This document shows positions 53,001-64,000 of a stretch of DNA of 64,000 bases, piece after piece. Numbering within the stretch: position 1 is the stretch's first letter; the number at the start of each line of letters is the position of its first letter. The translations under genes and the position numbers were made by a program. Source of the DNA: Trichoplax adhaerens (Eukaryota; Placozoa; Uniplacotomia; Trichoplacea; Trichoplacidae); NCBI RefSeq assembly GCF_000150275.1, contig NW_002060943.1:794239-858238 (forward strand), read 5' to 3'. A model generated the notes under the pieces. It was not told the origin of the DNA, did not search any database, and saw only the letters and a list, made by a program, of their open reading frames with translations.

Positions 53001-54673
53001 TTCAGGCAAGAGCTCTACGCTGAGACATTTCCAGCTGTATACTGATACTTATTAGCATGTTAGCGTTAGAATTGCTGAATATCGGATAAATAAATGAGAC
53101 ATATTCTATTATTGGCCATATTAAAATCTAGATATTAATAAGACCGACAGAGTATTGGAAACATAGTACCGACGAGTACCTTATAGATATAAACGTATCA
53201 CCTGGATTTAATGACCTAATCTACCGGGAAGAAATTATTCCTTATGAATACTTTCGAGAAGAACTTTTTAAAATACAAATGTTGAATTATTATTATTAAA
53301 TCGTAACCTTTATGCCTTCAACGATAATTTATACTATTATTAGATGTCGCTTTACGAACATACCATAGTTTCGTTTATGTTGAAAATGCTGAATAAACAT
53401 CTTATTCTACATCACATATATTGAAATATGGTTTGAAATATGATGGATTTATTCCATGGAAAATCTACCGATGGCTATAATGTGCATAAAATTTTCAAAA
53501 CTTAGACAGCGATTGATTATTTATATTGTCAATCATATGATAATTAATAAGGAAATCAATTCTACAACTATCATAGTTGTTTTTATCCTCTCCTCACAAC
53601 TTGCTATTGTAATGTTGCCGATTTTAAAAATGATTAGATTCTATTACATTCTATAACGAATAAGGTATCGGTTTATCATCTTTCCTCTTCTGATATTAGA
53701 CCATGATCCATCTTAATATAAGCATGCAACGCCCTTAATTTAAAGGTAAAAAACATGGCTTACGTTAGTTTGGATAGTAATATTTAGATATAGTTCCTTA
53801 AATAGTATCATTGTCTTAAATCAGCAATTTGTACTGGTGTACTACCTCACTAAATAGATAATGCTTAAGTTCTTTGAAAGTTAAGAAAGGAAATTAGGAA
53901 GACCGAAAAGTTTGAATGAGTTTTATTCTTATTTCACTTTGCAAATCTATCAGTTTTGGATTAGCTCTGGATCCAGTTTGTTGTTGTTAACTTTTCGAAT
54001 TACTTTATTTATGTTTTCACCGAAACTCGACTCTTTCATGATAATATCATGATAATATCATCTCATTAACTACTCACAGCAATCTAATTGAAAAATTATT
54101 ACCTTGGATTAATCAATAAACAATCGTGTTAATCTTTAAAAAAAGAACAAGGAATAGCAAGGCAAATAAAAAGACCTGTGTATAACACTATATCCAGTCT
54201 TGTAGAATATTTTATTATTCATTGAATTATAAATAGTTGCTATTATTTCATGATGTGGGATATCTAGTTTACAAGCTTGCTGTTTTACTATTGCAATCGA
54301 TTACAACCAATTTCACTATTTTAAGCCAAAGTATTTCAATTGCTTCATTCAAGGAAAAATCAACATTTCTTGCATTAAAGCATCCTATTCATGCTCTTCT
54401 CTTCATGCTTGCTTGTATCATTGAAATAACTGGCTACTATTTTATTCGAATTTATTATTTCGATTTTTCAAGGCCATAGTTGTAGCAACGCCCAATTACT
54501 CTGTTAGTACAACAAATGTTTGTGATTTCTTTCAACAAATTCAAAGCATTTATCAATAAATGGTAATTATTAACCGTAGGGCGCCCTCTTTGTTCTTCGT
54601 TACTAGGATTAGGCTAAAAATCCAATTTTTTTCAAAATTCACTCATTACATTAACAAATAGTTGAAGGCCATC
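50007..54673. other. Intergenic region between the two novel genes
   Basis: No gene supported in 4.7 kb. Much of 50350-52110 looks built from diverged short repeats (listed separately). Open frames at 52613-52804 (contains CTVCFDDSC) and 53456-53656 have no splice context or relatives that I recognise. The promoter of the second novel gene should lie near the right end. Confidence 0.55.
50350..52110 (+). repeat. Highly diverged repeat-rich stretch
   Basis: Recurring words at irregular spacing: T-rich tract, TTATGTATTGAAATAAAG, AAAGTTAACTTATTC, and ATAGTTACTAGAAAT. Examples are near 50641, 51421, 51527 and 51994. The pair ACACTAGTTTTGAATTTA (51031) and ATATTAGTGTTGAATTTA (51093) is clearer. 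It is probably an old tandem array, now mostly decayed. Confidence 0.35.
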
Positions 54674-57600
54674 ATGCAAAATTTACGTAAACCACCCAAA
54701 CAACAAGCAAATAAATTTATCCATTTATCTAGGATATTATTAAACTTATCCATCATATTCAATCTATCATTTCAACAATGTATGGCAACTAATCCTCAAA
54801 CAGGTAAAAAAATAATCTTTAAATCTTTAAATGAAAAGGACGCTATTTAAACTACGATCGTAAAGGCTATTTGTGTCAGAAGTATTGTCCATTTAATAAA
54901 AGACGCAAACAGATTATTTTCAACATCAATTGCTTAGTAACAACAAAATGTTTTCCTCAATTTTTATATTCATATCAATTACTTTTTTTAAAATAATATT
55001 GACTTAAATAAAGTTGAGTCTAGGGATATCTTCGTCTTCACTATCGATCGTGACCTATTTACATGGTCAACAAGGATTTACTATTTCTCTCTATTCTCTT
55101 CATAATCAATGTATGTGTAACAACAAGTTATTGAAAACTACGATTAAATATGAATGGTTTTATTCTTTCTCAGGTTAATTATGCTTTATTTACAGTATAA
55201 TAGGCATTCTGCTTGAGGTTAGCGTTACTTTTTTGTATAGCGTTTAGCATAGAGAATTGATCAGCTAAATAGGAAATCATTCGACTCCGATACAACAGTA
55301 ATCATATTAGCTATACATTATCCTAGCATGATAGTCGTTCTAGGATTTTACTAACACTCCCATTTCATACTATTCCACGATATCGATTCGTCGATCGCAA
55401 GGTAATCTTGTCTAATTCAAATTATCTTAGTATGATAATCGCTCAAGGATTTGATAATGCTCTCATTTTGATATTATTTAATGATTGATTTGTTAATTAC
55501 AAGATGACCTTTTGCTATCTAATCCAACCCACATTATCTTAGCATAATAATCACTTAGGGATTCTGATAATATTCTTAATCGATATTATAGAACGATTGA
55601 TTTATCAATTGCAAGGTAAACTGATCGTATCTAATCCAATTTTATTTAATTGCACTCTATATGGGTGCTTTAAACGATAGATAACATTCCCTATGGCATT
55701 GGAAATGCTACCGTTACAATTATTGGTAATCAAGCGACAATTATAATTCCATTTGCAGCCAACATTAATCCAGAAAATTTAAATCACGCTAAACATCTCA
55801 TATCTTATCAGTGGTTTTCCTCCAATTGCCAAACTGGTCAAGTCAACTTTAGGGACAAAACCAAGAGCAATCCTTTTCTCTACAACCTTCCATATGGAGA
55901 AATACACTATAGCTTCATCATTTTTAGCTTTTATACCTGTTTAAAAATGAAGGTCAATCTAACTAGCATAATTCAAGGTGATGTTCTAGCGAGTAATCAA
56001 AGTAAGGGAGTGGAATATGTAGATGTTAATCCTTACGTCCGTTTTTTTTCCTGGAGAACCAAGGACTACGGTAAATGAGACTATTACTTACTCATTTTAA
56101 CTGAATTTGATCCACTTTGATACTGGTATATTGCCCAGTCTTCACTAGCACTACCACTTTAGCAAATACAACTTGAAATAGTTGCAGTATCGGCGTGATT
56201 TTCTAGCTCAAAATAGAATCAGTTTAGTGTATTACAAAACCTTTTCATCATTTAACTCTACTTGATAGAAGTCGAATTGGTTGCAATAGTTAAGAGTGTC
56301 ATCAAGTCTTCTGCTCACTTCACTCTAAAAAGGAAAATTATACCAACATTAACATGACTTACTGATTTTAATTAAAATTTTAACTAATTTAATGTATTCT
56401 AAAGTCTCACTATCCCTTCATTTAAGTTGGTAGAACTTGAAATAGTTGCAGTATCAAACTAATCTCGTCATTTTAGTTTGGTAAACAGGAATTGAAATGG
56501 TTAGATTTATGACATGATGTTCTTCCTTTAATAATTACATTTGAACTAGTAAAGTGCGTTGAAAAAAACCATATCTTTTCTATTGAGTTGATAGAACTTG
56601 AAATTATTATCATATTAACGCTATTTCCTTACTAGAACTAAACTTGGACCATTCTATAGTGTTCTATAATCTTTCCAGCACTATTGCTTAGTTAATAGAA
56701 CTTAAAATTGTAGTAATATTGATGAGATTTTCTTACTGGAACTAAATTTTGGTCAGTCTACCGTGTTTTAAAGTCTTCATATCATTTCATTTTAGTAGAT
56801 AAAACTTGTAATTGTTACAGTATGGATAGGATACCAACATTCATTTAAGCAATATAGTATTTCATAGTACTTACTAAAGAATACCGGATGCTTAACTGAT
56901 TCAACTAATCACCAGTAATAGTATTCTCCACTGACTAAGGTTCAAATTTCACTGCCTTTTTTAAGCAACAAAAATGAATCGAATCGATCAGTCAGTCCAC
57001 CTTAAGCTTAGTACATCACGAAAGAATAAGTCATGATCTTCAAAGCAATGTAAATGATGATCTATGCTATCGATTAATCGATATTGGACATATGATTCTA
57101 TTCTAAAACACCGTTTCATTCTCTAGCAATACCAAATGCTCCCAGAAGAATAAGAATTAAAGCCGACTTAAGTAAAGAAGGAGCTCAAGTACTGATGGAT
57201 TCCAGTTCCTGGACTTACAACTTAATTGATAATAAATTAACCTGCCGGGTAAAGATAAAATCAATCAATCTAGCTGCAAACAAGAGTAAGGTAAGATTAC
57301 TATGGTTAAAATAATGCTAGTATTAACAACGGCAGAACTATTTAAATCCAATAATCATGATCACTGATGCGAAAGGAAAAAAATTAGTGATCCCATGCCG
57401 TAGTTGTCTTTTATTATCATCCTTCTGCCAGGTAATTTTAGTCATCTCTGATACCTCTCTACTACTATTGAATAATCTATGATAATTTTGAAGGAATGAT
57501 TATTCCCTAATTACAAATCGTCTTGCCTACTTCAAGTTCCATTCTTACCGTCAAGGCAGTCACAACTGCTTAGTAGTTAAAGGAAAAAAATGTCATGTCA

Positions 57601-60600
57601 TATCTTTTTAATTGCAGAACTAAAGAGAACTTCGGCAATTTAGTTTTCCTCGTAATGAAATGATTCCTCGTTACTAATTCATACCATTCGCCGATATTGA
57701 TTTTCATGATAGTCATTCACAATAAGCATTAGAACCAGGAATCATGCTACCAACAACTCATTGATAACTGAGTTATTTTTTCATTTTATCAAAATAATCT
57801 ACTCCATTTTTTGCCATTCTATCGTCAATCAAAAAGTTTTGCAATTCATTTTCGTTACTGGTAATCCATTCAACAAGACACACAAATACCAATTCTTTAT
57901 ATATTATATAATATAATTATAATTTCTTTTCTGACTTCTCTAGTGCATTAATTTCAAGCAAGACCGAATGAATTTCAGGTCGTGTAGGGTTAGCTATTTC
58001 TTACGGTAGTTTAGGAACAATATCACTGTACTATTACTGGATATGCAATAGGAATTCAGAGTTCTTATGGAATATATATTACATTTTATAGGGGGTAGAA
58101 AAACGCTATTGTTAAAGGAATGTCGAGATTCAATTAATCCGTTCTATATCATACAGTTCTTCATCTTTCCTATTGCATAGTCATAGCTAGATAGACTAAC
58201 TAAGTTATAAGTACTATTGACAACTACAGCTTTAAAGCTTGCTTAAACTTTAGCTATCATCTCTCGTATAAGAGATAGTTACGCTACTGTAATAAAAGTA
58301 TCTCTTAACTGTTCCATCTAAACTAATCTAACTTCTAACCAAACCATTATCTCAGGAAGATAGATTTTAGAAAAGGCTTTTGTTGCAGAGTTGAGAATAG
58401 TAAGTAGCACAATAATTAACTCGAACAAGAATCTAATCTAAATTATCCTAAGCCTAAAAGAAGTGAAGTTAAGTGTACTCCAAGCTCAACTTTGTAGTTC
58501 TTAAATACATTTTGTTTAATCTATTTACGAGGATAAAATTGCCAAAGATCAGACTTGAATCAACAAAAAGAAGACTTTTCCCCTAAGAGATCATCAATAT
58601 CTTTTTCTGTACAATGGAATCTGCACAATATATCACTACTCTTCTATTAATATCCAACACCCGTAAAGGTGCTGGCCATCTTCATAATTACAGTACATAC
58701 AGTCATATTGATCTATTTACCATACTTAGCTAGCTGACTAATATTCCTAATCAATAATTGTAATATGCCGTAGAAATTAACTATCACCTAATATTAATAT
58801 CACGATAATATCTATTCTTACAACCTAACTATGCTAAATAATTCTACTATTACTCCAATTAAATATGAAGGAGCATCACTGCAACTTTCTAATCGTCAAT
58901 TAGTACTAAGGAAAAATAAATCAATAGTATGCTCACTTTGCAGAGTTATTCATCTCAATAAAGATGATAAACTAACAAAGTCGACTTAACGAACTATAAG
59001 TCGTATAAAATTGATTATTTTCTCTTACAATATTGCCTATTACAGAATAGTCTGAACAAATTATTTATTTCATCATTTATCCATGCAAGAGATCTAACGA
59101 GAAATGCCTATGCTTTTAAATCATTAAGATAATTTAAATAAAATGGATTAAATTGACCTTATTTCGGAAACGGACCATACTTGCAGTATGCTCTATTTTA
59201 ATCTTCCCTATATAGCATATACCGAGTATCTATTTTATATTTTATGTATCAACATTACAATGTTTCTCATATTTTTCAATTACAATACGTAGAATTTAGG
59301 GATAGTATTTCCCATTGATTATGACAAAGTGCTTTAAAGATCAAAGCAAAGCCTTTTTAATTTCTCACAAAATCTTTTATATAAACTGCTCCTTGCATAA
59401 AAATATCAAGAACTATCAATCTTTACTTCTTCGGTCCAGAATTGTCTAACTGTTTACAACCAAATTTACAATTTGTATATATATATACAATTGATTACGT
59501 AGATTTTTACGAGCCTTATTGTAAAATATCTTGTCAATACGAATTGTGAATACTATCTACAAGTAGAAACTTGTAAAATTTGACAGTCTAATCAGCAAGT
59601 TGAACTATTTAATATAATCTTATAACCATATAATCTTAATCTTAAGCTCTTTGGGAGTTGCCCATATTAATTTGCTTTGTATCCATAAGAAATTTCTTAA
59701 AATTGGAATATTTGACAGTTAGCGTTACTGAGATCTTGTCATAGTCCAAAAACGAATTGCCATTACATTAGTAGCCTACTATCCTAACTCATAATAATTG
59801 CAAATTCTACCTTTAATACCGCTTATGTAAAGTATTAACGGAACTGATAGGAGAATGCTTGATGTAGCTGTCGCGCTACTAAAGTATGATTTTGGACTAA
59901 AATGACACTAAACAGGATTCTAAATTTGACCGTCAAAGACTATCTAATTTTAATTTCTGCTTTTTATTATTTTTAAGAACGTCACCGATGTAACTGCAGA
60001 AGACTTGACTTCATGCAAACAAAGTATTTTAAGCTGTAGATGTAAGATTAAACTACGGAAATTATCTTTTCTACAATTGCGAGGTTATGCGCTTTACAGT
60101 AAATCCGAAGTCAGCGGTCCATCCTCTCCTATCTACTGGGATAGTACTGGAGGTAATTATTTCAAAAGTCTACTCAAATAGATACTTGAAATATAGTAAA
60201 ATTTACGAGATATTTATCTAATAGCTAGTGTATTCCAAGAACATAGTAATTGATTAGAAATCGCTTTGATTTTAATAGCATGCTAAAATAGATTCAATAT
60301 TCCATGGATATAAAAGTTGCAACAATTCATACCGTACTAATTTGTAATTAAAGCAGTATAAGTAAAGTAAAATTTATAATCATAATATAATCGAGATTAA
60401 TTTCATTTTAGCTCATTTACTTCAATGAATGGCATGTAAATGGAGTGTAATAGTGTTATACAGCTAACGATTCTAACTCTGTCTGTTGATCAATAGACCG
60501 CATGAGCATGATTTGATAATCTCAACTAACTTTTGGCTTGTTTTATTTATTATAGCTTGCAAAACAATTACAGATATTTCTTGTACCGGAATGCTAAATG

Positions 60601-63600
60601 AGTACGAATGTAGGAATACAAAGGCATGTTTATTAATTATTCAGTTTTAAAATGGATCTTGTTGGCTAATTTGGGATAGTAGAACGATATTATTTAGGTA
60701 TTAATTAGGAAGGAATAGGCTTCAAGTAGTATTTTAGGCCGCCTTTAGGACATATTGAAATGTAACCTTGCTTTCTTCCCTACCCTATGCTATCTAGTCA
60801 TTATTTACCTACCTTTAGACATAAAAATTTATAGCTCTTAGTAAATATCGTTATATGCACAGACTATCAATTGCTACCATTTCAGAACATTGTACAGGTA
60901 GCAATAAATCGTTTTAATACGTTACAAGAAATAGCGAGATAGCCCTTCTGCTCGTCTTCAAAATTCGCAGTTGTAAGCAGCTACTATACTTTTCCTCAAT
61001 TTATACCCATGAGTACGCTACTACAAAACCAATCTCCAAAAATGAAGATAGAATAAATTTAAGCTGTTCTTTTGATCCTCCATGAACAGCTACTATAGTA
61101 ACACAAATGCTAAGCGAAATGATCTCCATTCAATCCATGTATTACAATATACCGATACTGAATACTTGATTATGAAGGAAAATGTACTAGAAATAATATG
61201 CTAGAATGCTGTATACTATTGTGATATATACCAATCACGAAATTCCAAATTTTAGAAAAATAAGGGCTTTATTCAATCTTATACAAAGATTAACTACACA
61301 GCTCTACTCTAGCCGAATACTACTTCTAAAGACTTCTACAACGAACTAACAGAATAATCTAAAGTTGCATGCTTTTATACTTTCCGTAGCATTCGCAGCT
61401 ACAATCCGCATGGCAACCTTTTACCTTATATTACACATAGTTAAATTATTCTTAGTAAGACTATTCTACTGCGGACCATCATTAATCCAATATGGATACG
61501 ACTACAGTACTTACATAGACATTATTCACACCAGCCAAAGTACAATGAATTAACCATATCCTAATATATGATTTACAGTTCTATTTTTACCTACAGCCAT
61601 ATTAGTAACTCAACAGCTTACTGTATATAGTCATCTGTACTCTAGCATAGAGTCTCTACCACTACAGTCTATAGTTACAGCTACCAAATATCTCTTAGGA
61701 TAAATATCTACCGTACATTATACTACACATGGCTAACAGTCTACAATCACAATACTAAGTTACATTACAACTATCTTTATTTAGCAGTCTAATCACTATG
61801 TTAAGTTCATATAGCAACTCTAAATATCTACCATATAGCTAAGAAAAGCATACAAATTCCTATTTAATGGTAATGATCAATAAACCTGCCGTCGATAATT
61901 ATAAGCTATACAAAGTAAATATAGAATTATGCATAATTATCTCCTTTACAATTTAGAACAGTGTAATTATTATTGACGCTGACACGACAGATACGCATAG
62001 ACTTAAAATTATTACTATTAAGATTCTCAGGATATTATGCTTATTTATTACTGTAAAATACCCCCAGGCAAGAAAGATGGGATTATTTTTCATTTTTACT
62101 ATCTAATGGAATTTAACAGTGCTGATTATTATTAATTTATCTTTTTATCAATTGTTAATTAAAGAACGATAGCCAGTTGTATCAACCTGTAGCTGATAAT
62201 ATCATCGTTCTGCAGAAGAGTAAAGATGGGAAATTAAATACAGTTGAAATTACTGGTAGGGATAATCTGCTATTTACATTAAGATCATCCGCGGATGCCT
62301 TGAGAAATCAAACATATGTCCTTAATTGCCCGATCGTTGCAATTCAAGATCGATCATGGAAATACCTCAACGAAACTGTTGGGTCGGAGTTTGAGCTAGT
62401 ATTAGCCAAAGCAACAGTCATCGATAAAACGCCTACAACTACAGCAAGAGCCTTTCCAATAGCAACGCCAACACCAACTTTCGGTACTGTTGCAGAAACA
62501 ACAAGTGAAATTATAATTACTACCGGGAATCCAAATTCCAGCACAACTGCTATAAAAAATACGACAAGTAGAATCATATCTCAGCATTCTTGGACTCAAA
62601 CAACTCTACCAAGCCTACGAGCTCAAATTATGCCCTGTAATAAATCTCTTCATACTTGACTTATGCCACATAAACCTACTCATCTATACGTTGTATAATT
62701 ATCGATGCTGGAAGTAATTTAAAGATTATAATAATTACCAATTTTTCATCATATAGACTTTACAGCAGCAATTATTGCATTTTGCGGATGCTCAGTAATT
62801 ATTTTCATGAGCCTATGCTACTATAAGTATGTCATACCGTATAAACATGGATGATACAATTAATTAATAGAATAATGCTATTTATACTTAATTCAACTCT
62901 ATTTCTAGCAATGTCTCTCATCTGCAGTTGTATCAAGCTAATATCTATTTCTTCATGAATTGCAGGTGTCACCGACCCTCTAAAGCAGGGTTATATATAA
63001 ACTCCACAATGTAAGTTCTTCTTTTCTGCATCAACAAATTTTATTCTACATAAATAGCGATAAATTAAAATTAATTGTGTAAAGGAAACATTGTAAAACA
63101 AACTTTCTCTTTATCTAGTTAGATTAAATCCAATCGTTAGAATATATTAGTCTCACAATATTAATTAAAAGTAGTTTCAAGTCTATTTATCGCACCCCAA
63201 ATAATCCCAACAATCTACAGTTGCAGCGTTACAAAATAGAGAGATTTAATACAAAATATATATACTATTCCACAATAATATTATAGTAAATTTAAATTTT
63301 ATATAGCACTTTACTAAGCATGTCTCATTTTGGAAAACCAGCTCTTTGCCATATAGGTGTAATCTGCACAAGTTTTAATTTGCTGACTTTGCTGACTATC
63401 TTATTTTTAGGTTTATCAAGGCTGAGCAGGCCATTGAAACTCGTAAGTTAGCGTCTTAAAATAATCTGTAATGTCATTAAATTAACTGTTAATTTTAATG
63501 ATAGCGATACAAGGCGTACCTCTCGCTCATAAATATACCTGTCAAGGATATAAACAAGCTTCTGTAATGGAAGTAAGTAAAAATTAATGAAAGTCTCTAG

Positions 63601-63972
63601 CAATATCTAATTGCTCATATCGACATAAGATTAAACACTAAACCTAACCTATCCTACCATTTTATTATTGTGTAGATCAAAGCTAATCCCCTGGCAGTTA
63701 ATTTAACTCAAAACGATGAGGAATGTTCAGTTGAGATCGGCGAATATCCCATCGAAGATAAGAATTTCATAGAGTTTGCTAGTCATTTCAACCAAGTCAG
63801 CAATTGTAAGACACCTAATATTCGGCCACAAGAGTTAACAAGGAGTCTTAGCAGTACATGTAGCAGCAATATACTCCATGATAGCGAATGTTTAATATCA
63901 GACCGATATAGCCGGGAGAATATAATAGAGAAGCAAGATGTGCAAAGAGCTATCGACTATGATTCCAACTAG
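54674..63972 (+). CDS. Novel type I membrane protein with Ser/Thr-rich stalk, second of tandem pair
   Basis: Family not recognised. Exons: 54674-54803, 55681-56070, 57127-57290, 59978-60152, 62193-62636, 62757-62826, 62966-63010, 63411-63442, 63505-63572, 63676-63972. The sum is 1815 bases, 604 residues. An in-frame TAG five codons upstream fixes the start ATG. Residues 16-42 hold a hydrophobic signal segment with a basic N-terminus. Module 1 (44-173) has W88, Cys93 and Cys130 (TCLK) and ends FFSWRTKDYG. Module 2 (174-286) has CKQSILSCRC and ends SSPIYWDSTGG. Module 3 (287-360) has IIVLQK and Cys332. The Thr/Ser/Pro-rich stalk is about 364-425. The TM helix is about 436-456 (70-base exon). 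The tail of about 147 residues ends in one 297-base exon, unlike the three small exons of the upstream paralogue, and has six cysteines, four Tyr and the end AIDYDSN. Exon 1-9 phases equal the paralogue's. A surface-receptor role is inferred only. Confidence 0.84.
55317..55640 (+). repeat. Degenerate tandem array, 3 units of 104-112 bases (intron 1 of the second novel gene)
   Basis: Units start ATTATC(C/T)TAG(C/T)AT at 55317, 55421 and 55533. Each ends with a GATCGCAAGGTAA- or CAATTGCAAGGTAA-like block followed by TCTAAT(C/T)CAA. The array stops 40 bases before exon 2. Confidence 0.85.
56165..56830 (+). repeat. Degenerate tandem array in intron 2 of the second novel gene
   Basis: A block close to TAGAACTTGAAATAGTTGCA recurs at about 56171, 56266, 56431, 56591, 56695 and 56807, and is preceded in most units by a GTTTTAAAGTCTT-like and TTCATTTAG-like stretch. 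Spacing is 95 to 165 bases, with the clearest part at 104-112. The unit sequence differs from the other two arrays. Confidence 0.75.
57291..59977 (+). other. Intron 3 of the second novel membrane protein gene, 2.7 kb
   Basis: Donor AAG|GTAAGA and acceptor TTTTAAG|AACGTC, phase 0. It contains a small imperfect palindrome near 58245-58270 (ATCTCT-AGAGAT) and an alternating TA run at about 59478-59488. No exon or recognisable element was found. Confidence 0.6.
60153..62192 (+). other. Intron 4 of the second novel membrane protein gene, 2.0 kb
   Basis: Donor GGAG|GTAATT and acceptor CCTGTAG|CTGATAAT, phase 1. It hosts copy C of the dispersed element. The matching intron of the upstream paralogue hosts copy B in the opposite orientation and at a different place relative to the splice sites. 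Confidence 0.7.
61214..61757 (+). mobile_element. Dispersed 550-bp element, copy C (intron 4 of the second novel gene)
   Basis: The best-preserved ends: TACTATTGTGAT left and ATCACAATACTA right, 11 of 12 positions inverted-repeat. Length is 544 bases. The 62-codon frame at 61365-61553 differs from the other copies by a few residues. TA precedes the left end, but AG follows the right end, so no TA duplication is demonstrated. Confidence 0.8.
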
Positions 63973-64000
63973 TCTTCGTTCTATTTATGATTTGTTTGCA

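Noticed and set aside
62344-62599. Two overlapping minus-strand open frames rich in Val/Ile or Cys/Ser
   Set aside because: They are antisense readings of the Thr/Ser/Pro-rich stalk exon of the second novel gene, whose repetitive codons create open antisense frames.
1-64000. tRNA, rRNA, CRISPR arrays and operon-like organisation
   Set aside because: No B-box (GGTTCRANNCC) with a cloverleaf, no conserved rRNA blocks, no regularly spaced identical repeats. Gene structure is eukaryotic throughout.

Overview
The window is animal (metazoan) nuclear DNA: roughly two-thirds A+T, with intron-rich genes (GT-AG introns, many of 60-500 bases) and no bacterial features. Two things point to a placozoan such as Trichoplax or Hoilungia: a head-to-tail cluster of metabotropic GABA-B-like receptor genes, and very low GC with many short introns. 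Placozoans are known for large expansions of class C / GABA-B-like receptors. The species assignment is inference from content, not a database match.

All five genes recovered lie on the + strand. I rebuilt them exon by exon from splice sites, reading-frame phase and comparison between paralogues. Bases 1-1941 hold the 3' end of a first GABA-B-like receptor (TM4-TM7 and coiled-coil tail). Bases 9175-17988 hold a complete second receptor (16 exons, 872 residues), and 25129-33377 a complete third (17 exons, 847 residues). The three share exon boundaries and phases almost exactly, so they are tandem duplicates. They differ in ligand-pocket positions, in a TM6 motif and in their C-terminal tails.

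The second half holds what I consider the novel content: two tandem paralogous genes (40139-50006, 533 residues; 54674-63972, 604 residues) of a family I do not recognise. Each encodes a single-pass type I membrane protein: signal peptide, three ectodomain modules, Ser/Thr-rich glycosylated-looking stalk, one transmembrane helix encoded by a 70-base exon, and a cytoplasmic tail built from very small exons. Their first nine intron phases are identical (1,1,0,1,1,2,2,1,0), while ectodomains and tails have diverged strongly. This is the pattern of a diversifying cell-surface receptor family; what it binds or signals is unknown.

Non-coding DNA contains a three-copy, about 550-base element with short terminal inverted repeats (one copy in an intron of each of three genes), a 182-base near-perfect hairpin, three degenerate tandem arrays with repeat spacing of roughly 95-165 bases inside introns of the novel family, a short hAT-like element, and possible solo-LTR remnants. 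The gaps 1942-9174, 18102-25128, 33486-40138 and 50007-54673 show no gene I can support. No tRNA, rRNA or CRISPR was seen.
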